Shown here: positions 36,178-43,550 of the stretch, in pieces
Layout of the letters: every line of letters starts with the position of its first letter
How positions within the stretch are numbered: position 1 is the stretch's first letter
Assembly (NCBI GenBank): GCA_963643925.1
Contig: CAVINS010000001.1
Coordinates: 41,233 to 105,232, forward strand
Direction of reading: 5' to 3'
Source: Phocaeicola_A sp963643925
Lineage (GTDB): Bacteria; Bacteroidota; Bacteroidia; Bacteroidales; Bacteroidaceae
Length of the DNA: 64,000 nucleotides
The notes under the pieces: generated by a model
Databases searched by the model: none
What the model saw: the letters and a program-made list of their open reading frames with translations, nothing else
What the model was told of the DNA's origin: nothing
Translations under genes and position numbers: made by a program

Positions 36178-36867
36178 CTATTTTTTCTTCTGTGCCTTGC
36201 GCTCCTCGATGCGCTTGTACCATTCCTGACGTTCCTTGTTCAGGTCGTAGCCACGCCCGGCGAGGTAGTTGTTGATGCGGCCCTTGAACTTGCCGAATGT
36301 CTCGTGCTTTTTGTTGGAGTTCTCGGCGTCCATGGCGAACTCACGAGCCTCCACCAGCCAGGCGTAGATTTGTGCCTTCTCCTCGTCGGTGAGCGAAGGA
36401 ATCATGTCCAAGTGAGCATCGTAAGTCACTTTCACCACTCCGTAAGTCATGCCGTCCTTCACGGCGGTTATCTGTGCATCACTGATGTAGAGTGACAAGG
36501 CTGCGGGGAAGGCGAAGTGTGAGCGGTACAGGGCGGCATCCTTTACTGCATTGGCGGCCTTGATGGCATCGTCCTTCTGTGTGCCTGTAATTCCCGATTC
36601 CTTTATCTCCTTCAGTTTGGCATCACGGACAGCGTAGATGTCGTTTAGTTCGAAGTAGCGGTTGGCAATGATGTTGCGTACTTCTTTTGCTGTGACAGTG
36701 TCGGCAATGCCGAGCTTGTCTACAATCTTCTGTGAGCGCTTCACGATGCTCTCTACATACTTCGCATCGCGGTCCTTGCTGTTGAGCTCCACGGCCTGCG
36801 TCGCGGTGGCGAAGCAGACAAGGAGCAGACAGAGTATAGTGCATCTTATCTTCATTTCTTGTGTCAA
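36178..36867 (-). CDS. Secreted DUF3826 protein
   Basis: Secreted, helix-rich, highly charged protein of unknown biochemical role. The signal peptide ends near TQA, and a Met at residue 5 (MKIRC) is an alternative start. The DUF3826 signature appears as SDAQITAVKDGMTYGVVKVTY followed by PSLTDEEKAQIYAWLVEAREFA. The same domain forms the tail of the methylesterase at 26671-28638. It starts 13 nt after the PL1 pectate lyase gene, so the two are co-transcribed. Repeated pairing with pectin enzymes suggests an accessory role in pectin binding or breakdown (inference). Confidence 0.85.
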   Translation of the reverse strand: MTQEMKIRCTILCLLLVCFATATQAVELNSKDRDAKYVESIVKRSQKIVDKLGIADTVTAKEVRNIIANRYFELNDIYAVRDAKLKEIKESGITGTQKDDAIKAANAVKDAALYRSHFAFPAALSLYISDAQITAVKDGMTYGVVKVTYDAHLDMIPSLTDEEKAQIYAWLVEAREFAMDAENSNKKHETFGKFKGRINNYLAGRGYDLNKERQEWYKRIEERKAQKKK

Positions 36868-36880
36868 TTTCAGTTAGTGA

Positions 36881-38614
36881 TTACATCAGTTTGCCCTTCT
36901 CGGCCAGCGTGTCGTAGTTGTTGCGCAGGTCGGTCCAGTCTATTTTATACTTCGTGCTGATGCCGTTGATGTACTTCTCGATGTTGGTGTATCCATCGCC
37001 TGTGCAGTCCTTGTTGGCGTCGCTGGGGTCGTTGGGGTCCAGTCCGTTGGCCTTCTCCCATTCGTCGGGCATGCCGTCGTTGTCGGAGTCTACGTATGGT
37101 GTACCTTTATACTCGGGGTAGCCGCCCATCTGACGGATGTCGGTGATGATGCCCTGCTTGTATGAGTCCTTGGCACGCGAACGGTACTTGAAGGTACCCT
37201 CCTCGTTCTTCGACTTGTCTGCCAGTCCCCAGAGCGGTCCGTAGTAGTCCTTGGCCATCTTCTTGTCGTAGTAAGCCTCGCCGGTGCGCACCTCGTCGAT
37301 GATGTGCTCGTCGATGATGTCACGGCAGGGGATGTTGGCACCCACGTTGCGCAGCACGTAGTTGTATGCTTCGTTGGCGGAGATGATGGTGATGTATGGC
37401 ATCTCGAACGGTTCGTTCACGCGCATGTATTCGGTGTGGCCCTCGGTGTTGGGCTCTGTCTCTATCTGGATGCCGCCGGCCCAGTTGTCAGCGGTGATCT
37501 CGGGATAGCCCTCCACGATGTTGCCGTTGGCATAGACGCGGCCGTACTGCTTGTAGTTGAGCTTGCTGCGGCCCGACTCGGGCTTCAGGATGCGGTGACC
37601 CACGTTGCCGGTCTTGGTGGTGGCAGGCCCCGGTTTGTAGTAGTTGTTGATCATGTTGAACATGGCTGTGTAGTCGCCGCCGTCCGACGAGCGGTGTACC
37701 CAGTTGAAGACCACATTGTTGACGAAGTTGAACACGCCGTTCCATCCGATGGAGGGGTTACGTCCGGCGTTGCTGGCCCACAGGTTGCGCATGAAGGCAC
37801 AGTTCTCGCCGCCCAGGGTGCTGCCGAAGGCGTGGTTGTAGGTGTCGAGCGCCTTGGCAGAGATGGTGTTCTGTATGGTCACGTTCACCGTAGGGAGCTT
37901 CTGCTCGGTAACCTGGTACTGTCCCTCGCTGGGGTCGTACATATGACGATAGAAGGAGATGTTCTCGTCCAGTCCCCACGAGCAGGAGCAGTGGTCTATC
38001 ATGATGTTGCCCACGGGGTTGCCACCGAAGGCATCGTCGCGGCTGGTCACGTCGGTGATACCACGGCGGAAGCGCATGTGGCGCACCACCACGTCGTGCG
38101 TATCCACACCGAAGGTCTCTCCGGCTACGCAGACACCTTCGCCCGGAGCAGTTTGTCCGGCAATGGTGATGTATGGAGCTCTCACACGGATGGGCGATTT
38201 CAACTGGATGACACCGGAAACGTTGAACACGACAATGCGTGCTCCACCGGATTCACAAGCCTCACGGAACGAGCCGGGACCACTGTCGTTGAGGTTGGTG
38301 ACGGTGATGACACGACCGCCACGACCACCGAACGAATACATACCGCCACCCTCGGCACCGGGGAATGCCGGGATGCGCGCCTGGGGCAGGTCACACGGAC
38401 GCGCTGCCCAAGGAATGTAGGGACGTCCCTCTTTGGCTTCTTTCTGTACAATCTTGTAGGCTTCTGCCCACGCTTCTTTCGATGCTTTCGAGGCCTCCGA
38501 CCGTCTCTTGGCCGACTCCTCACTGGCTTCTTTGGATACTGACGGATACTGCGCAAAAGCTGTAGAGCAGAGCAGTCCCGCACAAATAGCGCTTAAAACG
38601 TATTTTTTCATCAT
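36881..38614 (-). CDS. PL1-family pectate lyase with calcium-binding C-terminal repeat
   Basis: Secreted parallel beta-helix lyase that cuts polygalacturonate by beta-elimination. After the signal peptide comes a charged helical stretch (residues about 30-70, rich in Ser/Lys/Glu/Ala), then FPGAEGGGMYSFGGRGG and NLNDSGPGSFREA. The core beta-helix motifs are VVVRHMRFRRG and IDHCSCSWGLDENISF. The C-terminus carries a thrombospondin-3/EF-hand-like run (DSDNDGMPDEWE, DANKDCTGDGYTNIEKYING), probably calcium-binding. 577 residues. It is transcribed ahead of the DUF3826 gene and divergently from GH115. Confidence 0.9.
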   Translation of the reverse strand: MMKKYVLSAICAGLLCSTAFAQYPSVSKEASEESAKRRSEASKASKEAWAEAYKIVQKEAKEGRPYIPWAARPCDLPQARIPAFPGAEGGGMYSFGGRGGRVITVTNLNDSGPGSFREACESGGARIVVFNVSGVIQLKSPIRVRAPYITIAGQTAPGEGVCVAGETFGVDTHDVVVRHMRFRRGITDVTSRDDAFGGNPVGNIMIDHCSCSWGLDENISFYRHMYDPSEGQYQVTEQKLPTVNVTIQNTISAKALDTYNHAFGSTLGGENCAFMRNLWASNAGRNPSIGWNGVFNFVNNVVFNWVHRSSDGGDYTAMFNMINNYYKPGPATTKTGNVGHRILKPESGRSKLNYKQYGRVYANGNIVEGYPEITADNWAGGIQIETEPNTEGHTEYMRVNEPFEMPYITIISANEAYNYVLRNVGANIPCRDIIDEHIIDEVRTGEAYYDKKMAKDYYGPLWGLADKSKNEEGTFKYRSRAKDSYKQGIITDIRQMGGYPEYKGTPYVDSDNDGMPDEWEKANGLDPNDPSDANKDCTGDGYTNIEKYINGISTKYKIDWTDLRNNYDTLAEKGKLM

Positions 38615-38820
38615 ATCGGATTAATATTGTTTATAAGTAGTTCTGTTATCCCTTTGACATAGTGGGGCCCGAAAGGTTGTTTCATGAGAGCTGTATTTTG
38701 TACTTTTTAACCAAGATAGACCCTATTGTTACGTTCGTTCATCACCGGAAAGTGTACGCACGTTGAGCGTTGTCATCGGTACGACTATGGGTCCGTCTTC
38801 ATGAGTCGGCAGGCATGACT

Positions 38821-38844
38821 TTACAAATGGACAAACATTTGTAA
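38821..38844. promoter_or_regulatory. Perfect 9-bp dyad between divergent PL1 and GH115 genes
   Basis: TTACAAATG, 6 nt, CATTTGTAA. It lies about 65 nt upstream of the GH115 -7 element and 207 nt upstream of PL1. It could be an operator or a short hairpin; there is no direct evidence for a binding protein. Confidence 0.4.
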
Positions 38845-38907
38845 CGCAGCTGAAACACGAACACTGGGAAATGAAACTTTTGTGAGCTTGTGGAATTGTG
38901 AATTGTC

Positions 38908-38915
38908 TAACTTTG
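38908..38915 (+). promoter_or_regulatory. -7 promoter element for the GH115 operon
   Basis: TAACTTTG, 20 nt before the GH115 ATG at 38936. The nearest TTG (38888-38890) gives only 17-nt spacing. Confidence 0.45.
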
Positions 38916-38935
38916 CATCGTAGGATTTTAATGAC

Positions 38936-41548
38936 ATGAGAACACATACAAGTATGATGAAAGTAAAGGACATGATCGCAGTGTGCTGCGTATTGCTCGG
39001 GGTAACTCCATTGCAGGCCATAGACCATAAGGGAATCACCTCTTCGGAACTTTCTTCAGCACGTTTCACACTTGTGGAGGCGGGAAAGCCTGTCTCTATC
39101 CTGATGGACGAGGCTGATGACATCGGCGTACGGATTGCTGCTGCCAATCTGCAGGAGGACTTTGCCAAAGTGACCGGCCGGAAAGCTACGTTGCTCTCCC
39201 GACCCGATGATAAACGGCTTGTCATTGTGGGTACGCTGAACAGCCGCTTCGTCAAAGAAATGGCCAAACGGAAGAAGCTGGATGTCTCCCCACTGAAAGG
39301 GAAGTGGGAGAAGTACGTAATGACGGTGATTGCCGAACCGTTGGAGGGAATAGATGAGGCACTCGTCATTGCCGGCAGCGACAAGCGCGGCACGATTTAC
39401 GGCATCTATGAATTGTCGGAACAATTGGGCGTCTCTCCATGGTATGACTGGGCAGACGTGCCGGTCCGTCAACAGCAGAACCTCTCCATGGCCAAAGGCA
39501 CCTATACGGCAGGTGAACCCGCCGTGAAATACCGCGGCATCTTTCTCAACGACGAGGCCCCATGCCTTACCGGATGGGTGAACTTCACTTACAAGACCAA
39601 CTATGGAGACCACCGTTTCTATGCCCGGGCGTTTGAACTGATTCTGCGCTTGCGCGGCAACATGATGTGGCCGGCCATGTGGTCATGGAGTTTCTATGCC
39701 GATGATGTGCAGAATAGTAAAACTGCCGATGAAATGGGTATAATTATGGGTACTTCGCACCACGAGCCGATGGCACGCAACCACCAGGAGTGGGCGCGCA
39801 ACCGCAAACAGTATGGCGTGTGGGACTATGAGAAGAACCAGACTGTCATTGACAACTTCTTCCGCGAGGGCATCGAACGTGCCAAGAATACGGAAGACCT
39901 CATCACCATCGGGATGCGTGGCGACGGCGATGCACCCATGGGCGGTAAGGAAGGCAGGGACCATGAGATGACGGCACAGGACGAGAAAAACATACAGTTG
40001 CTCAAAAAGATATTCAAGAACCAACGCAAAATCATTGAGGAGGTGACCGGCAAGCCTGCCAAGCAACGTCCGCAAGTGTGGGCAGTCTATAAGGAAGTGC
40101 AGCGCTACTTCGACCAGGGACTGCGGGCTCCGGATGATGTCATCATGCTGCTTACCGACGACAACTGGGGCGACGTGACCCGGCTTCCCAACCTGGAAGG
40201 ACGCAAGCATCCAGGTGGTTACGGCCTCTATTACCATGTGGATTATGTGGGCGCTCCGCGTAATACCAAATGGCTCAATGTGACGCCGGTGCAGAACATG
40301 TGGGAACAGTTGCAACTCACTTATGATTATGGAGTGGACAAACTTTGGATTCTGAACGTGGGCGACCTGAAGCCCATGGAGTACCCCATCTCGCTCTTCC
40401 TCGACATGGCATGGAATCCGGTCCGCTACAATGCCTCCAACCTGCTGGACCACACCCGGGACTTCTGCGCTCAGCAGTTCGGTGCCGACCAGGCTGATGA
40501 GGCGGCACGTATCCTGAACCTTTACAGCAAATACGCCGGCAGAGTGACTCCCGAGATGTTGGATGCCTCGACTTATAATCTGGAAACGGGTGAGTGGCAA
40601 CAAGTGTGCAGCGAGTTTCTGACACTGGAGGCAGAGGCCTTGCGTCAATACCTTTCGCTACCCGAAGGCAGTCGTGACGCCTATAAGCAGATTATCCTGT
40701 TCCCCGTGCAGGCAATGGCCAATCTGTATGAAATGTATTACGCCCAAGCCGTCAACCATAAGCTCTACAAAGAGAACAATCCACAAGCCAATGAGTGGGC
40801 GGACAAAGTGGAGAGGGCATTCGAGCGTGACTCGCTGCTGTGCTATGACTACAACAACGTGATGTCTGGAGGCAAGTGGAAGAACATGATGATTCAGAAA
40901 CATATCGGTTACACGTCGTGGAACGACAATTTCCCCGCTGACAAACTTCCTCAAGTCTATCGCATAGCGAACCCCGGACCGGGAACCGGCGGTTATGTGT
41001 TCAGAGGTGCGGACAACGTGGTGGTGATGGAAGCCGAACATTTCTACAGGAAAGAAGATGCCGGTGAGGCCAAGTGGACCGTCATCCCTTACATGGGACG
41101 TACGCTGAGCGGTGTCTCACTCATGCCTTACTCCAAGGACGTCAAGGATGCTTCTCTGGCTTATCGGATGGAGATTCCCAAGGAGGTGAAAGAGGTAAGG
41201 GTTCACGTCGTGGTAAAGTCGACCCTCGCATTCAGGAACATAGAAGGACACTGTTACGAAGTGGCCTTCGATGGAGGGGATTCAAGGACGGTCAACTTCA
41301 ACGGCGATCTGAATGAGAGTCCGGAGAATGTCTATTCCAAGTTTTATCCGACCGTGGCGCGCAGAGTAGTGGAGAGCACTGTCAGTCTGAACCTGCCCAC
41401 CGACAGGGAAGAATCGTGTACGCTGATGCTCAAGCCTCTCGACCCTGGCATTGTGTTCGAGAAGATTGTCGTAGACTATGGCGGCTACAAGAAGAGCTAC
41501 CTTTTTATGGATGAATCGCCCGTCCGACGGATGGCGGAGAATATATAG
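38936..41548 (+). CDS. GH115 alpha-glucuronidase
   Basis: Secreted enzyme of family GH115, whose characterised members remove (4-O-methyl-)glucuronic acid linked alpha-1,2 to xylan. Family signatures in order: GTIYGIYELSEQLGVSPWYDWADVP (split here), EPAVKYRGIFLNDEAP, RGNMMWPAMW, MGTSHHEPMAR, GMRGDGDAPM and LLTDDNWGD, then KLWILNVGDLKPMEYP. The C-terminal beta-sandwich is present (VVMEAEHFYRK). 870 residues is complete. It is followed at 36 nt by an SGNH acetylesterase, a pairing that suits acetylated glucuronoxylan. An internal Met (MMKVKDM) is an alternative start. Confidence 0.92.
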   Translation: MRTHTSMMKVKDMIAVCCVLLGVTPLQAIDHKGITSSELSSARFTLVEAGKPVSILMDEADDIGVRIAAANLQEDFAKVTGRKATLLSRPDDKRLVIVGTLNSRFVKEMAKRKKLDVSPLKGKWEKYVMTVIAEPLEGIDEALVIAGSDKRGTIYGIYELSEQLGVSPWYDWADVPVRQQQNLSMAKGTYTAGEPAVKYRGIFLNDEAPCLTGWVNFTYKTNYGDHRFYARAFELILRLRGNMMWPAMWSWSFYADDVQNSKTADEMGIIMGTSHHEPMARNHQEWARNRKQYGVWDYEKNQTVIDNFFREGIERAKNTEDLITIGMRGDGDAPMGGKEGRDHEMTAQDEKNIQLLKKIFKNQRKIIEEVTGKPAKQRPQVWAVYKEVQRYFDQGLRAPDDVIMLLTDDNWGDVTRLPNLEGRKHPGGYGLYYHVDYVGAPRNTKWLNVTPVQNMWEQLQLTYDYGVDKLWILNVGDLKPMEYPISLFLDMAWNPVRYNASNLLDHTRDFCAQQFGADQADEAARILNLYSKYAGRVTPEMLDASTYNLETGEWQQVCSEFLTLEAEALRQYLSLPEGSRDAYKQIILFPVQAMANLYEMYYAQAVNHKLYKENNPQANEWADKVERAFERDSLLCYDYNNVMSGGKWKNMMIQKHIGYTSWNDNFPADKLPQVYRIANPGPGTGGYVFRGADNVVVMEAEHFYRKEDAGEAKWTVIPYMGRTLSGVSLMPYSKDVKDASLAYRMEIPKEVKEVRVHVVVKSTLAFRNIEGHCYEVAFDGGDSRTVNFNGDLNESPENVYSKFYPTVARRVVESTVSLNLPTDREESCTLMLKPLDPGIVFEKIVVDYGGYKKSYLFMDESPVRRMAENI

Positions 41549-41584
41549 TTTGGAATGAATGGAGAATAACAATACTTTTGAATT

Positions 41585-43378
41585 ATGAAAATACAGATGA
41601 ATCTTTATGTCAGACTGACAATTCTTCTCTTGGCGGTGTTCACCGCAACACCGGGCATTGCCAAGATACGGTTGCCCAAACTCATCAGTGACCGTATGGT
41701 GCTGCAGCGCGACACGGAACTGAAAATCTGGGGATGGGCAGACCAGGGCGAGACGGTGACGGTACGTTTCCAAGGCAAACACTACAATGCCGAGGCCGGA
41801 ACGGACGGCAAGTGGATGGTGACCCTGCCGGCACAGAAGGCTGGCGGACCTTACATTCTGGAGGTCAACGAAATCGTAGTGCGTGACGTGCTCGTAGGCG
41901 ACGTGTGGCTCTGCTCAGGTCAGTCGAACATGGAAACTCCCGTCACGCGGTTGACGGACATGTTCCCCGAAATCAATGTGTCCAACAACCACATGGTGCG
42001 TTGCTACAAAGTCCCCACACAAAACGATGTGTACGGGGTGAACGATGAAATTGCCGGCGATGCCGTCTGGCACTCGGCCATTGCTTCCGACGTGATGAAC
42101 TGGACGGCTTTGGCTTACTTCTATGCACAGGAGGCTTACCGACACACAGGAGTACCTGTTGGCATGCTGGTGTCCAGCTTGGGCGGTTCCAGCATCGAAA
42201 GCTGGATAAGCGAGGAACACCTGTGCAAGTTCCCTGAACCGGCTTTCCTGCGCAATGACAGGTACACCATGAATGTGCCCGGCCGGTGGAAGGACAATGG
42301 CATCGACTGCCGGGGAGCCGTATGGCACCAAAAGGAAATTGACCTGCCGGCTTCCATGCACCACAAACATGCCAAATTGTACTTGGGGACATTGGTGGAC
42401 AGCGATTCGACCTTCGTGAACGGACACTTCGTTGGCCGGACAACCTACACTTATCCACCCCGCAAGTATGACATCCCGGCCGGAATCCTGCGGCAGGGAC
42501 GCAACATCATTGCCGTGCGCATCCAGTCACAGGCAGGCAATGGTGAGTTCATCGCAGACAAACCCTACAAATTGGTGAGTGACGGTTTTGAGATGGACCT
42601 CACCGGCCAGTGGACTTGTCAGATAGAAAAAGGCAACGTGCGGGTTGAACAATTGACGGGTGTCAAACGTGTAGGCTCAGGGCTCTACAACGGCATGATT
42701 TATCCGCTCCGTGACTATGCTGTGAAAGGTGCCATCTGGTATCAGGGCGAATCCAATGCAGGATTTGCAGGTCAATATGCCGGAATGCTCCAGTCGTTGA
42801 TAGCCAACTGGCGCGACCTTTGGAAGATGCCTCAGATGCCGTTCCTATTGGTCCAGTTGCCCAATTTTATGGAAAAGCGTGCCCAACCCTCCAACAGCGG
42901 TTGGGCCAACATCCGCGAAGCGCAATTCCAGACAGCCTTGGCGGTCTCCAATACAGCTTTGGCAGTGACGTATGACATAGGCGAGTGGAACGATATCCAT
43001 CCGCTGAACAAGAAGGAGATGGCTCACCGCCTCTTCCTGGGAGCCCGCAAGCTGGTCTATGGTGAAAAGCTGGTCAGCTCAGGACCGCTCTACCGGAGCA
43101 TGAAGGTGGAGGGGGACAAGATTGTCATTACCTTTACCGAGACTGGCAGTGGCCTGGCTTGCAAAGGCAAGAAGTTGAACCACTTTGCCATTGCCGGTGA
43201 GGACAAGAAATTCGTGTGGGCGGATGCCGTGATCAAAGGCAACACCGTTGTGGTCAGCAGTCCCGACGTGAAAGTTCCTGTAGCTGTACGCTATGCATGG
43301 GCCGACAATCCGGAGGATGCCAATCTCATCAACAAAGAGGGACTGTTGGCATCGCCGTTCCGGACGGACAGCTGGTAA
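41585..43378 (+). CDS. SGNH sialate O-acetylesterase-like (CE20-type) esterase
   Basis: Secreted carbohydrate acetylesterase. The SASA-type SGNH domain is split by an inserted galactose-binding-like sandwich (about residues 220-340). Nucleophile Ser114 lies in the GQSNM motif, a second block is WYQGESNAGFAGQY, and the catalytic dyad is Asp470/His472 in NDIHPLNKKE. This architecture is known from enzymes annotated as sialate O-acetylesterases and from the plant-glycan esterase family CE20. Since it is coupled to GH115, a plant hemicellulose acetyl ester is the more likely substrate than sialic acid. 597 residues, complete. Confidence 0.88.
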   Translation: MKIQMNLYVRLTILLLAVFTATPGIAKIRLPKLISDRMVLQRDTELKIWGWADQGETVTVRFQGKHYNAEAGTDGKWMVTLPAQKAGGPYILEVNEIVVRDVLVGDVWLCSGQSNMETPVTRLTDMFPEINVSNNHMVRCYKVPTQNDVYGVNDEIAGDAVWHSAIASDVMNWTALAYFYAQEAYRHTGVPVGMLVSSLGGSSIESWISEEHLCKFPEPAFLRNDRYTMNVPGRWKDNGIDCRGAVWHQKEIDLPASMHHKHAKLYLGTLVDSDSTFVNGHFVGRTTYTYPPRKYDIPAGILRQGRNIIAVRIQSQAGNGEFIADKPYKLVSDGFEMDLTGQWTCQIEKGNVRVEQLTGVKRVGSGLYNGMIYPLRDYAVKGAIWYQGESNAGFAGQYAGMLQSLIANWRDLWKMPQMPFLLVQLPNFMEKRAQPSNSGWANIREAQFQTALAVSNTALAVTYDIGEWNDIHPLNKKEMAHRLFLGARKLVYGEKLVSSGPLYRSMKVEGDKIVITFTETGSGLACKGKKLNHFAIAGEDKKFVWADAVIKGNTVVVSSPDVKVPVAVRYAWADNPEDANLINKEGLLASPFRTDSW

Positions 43379-43444
43379 TGGCAATGGTTTCTTGTCACCG
43401 TTCTGTCTCAAGGGAGACTTAGCCGGACAATAGTTGGTGATGGA

Positions 43445-43482
43445 GAGAAAGGGCTGAAGTATTGCACTTTGGCCTTTTTCTG
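43445..43482 (+). terminator. Probable terminator after the esterase gene
   Basis: AGAAAGGGC pairs imperfectly with GCCTTTTTCT, with an inner AGT/ACT pair, and the right arm carries the T-run. It lies 67 nt after the esterase stop codon and before the GH2 promoter. Confidence 0.5.
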
Positions 43483-43513
43483 TTGTTGGGTACATTGTTT
43501 TTTCGTAGCTTTG
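43483..43513 (+). promoter_or_regulatory. Promoter of the GH2 gene
   Basis: TTG (43483-43485), 20 nt, TAGCTTTG (43506-43513), 38 nt before the chosen ATG at 43551. Confidence 0.6.
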
Positions 43514-43550
43514 CGACGTTTATACCCAAATGAACCTTAATATTAAAGAC

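Noticed and set aside
41585..43378. Sialic-acid O-acetylesterase acting on host glycans
   Set aside because: The domain name suggests it, but the operon partner is a GH115 and the surroundings are plant-glycan genes, so a plant acetyl ester is more likely.
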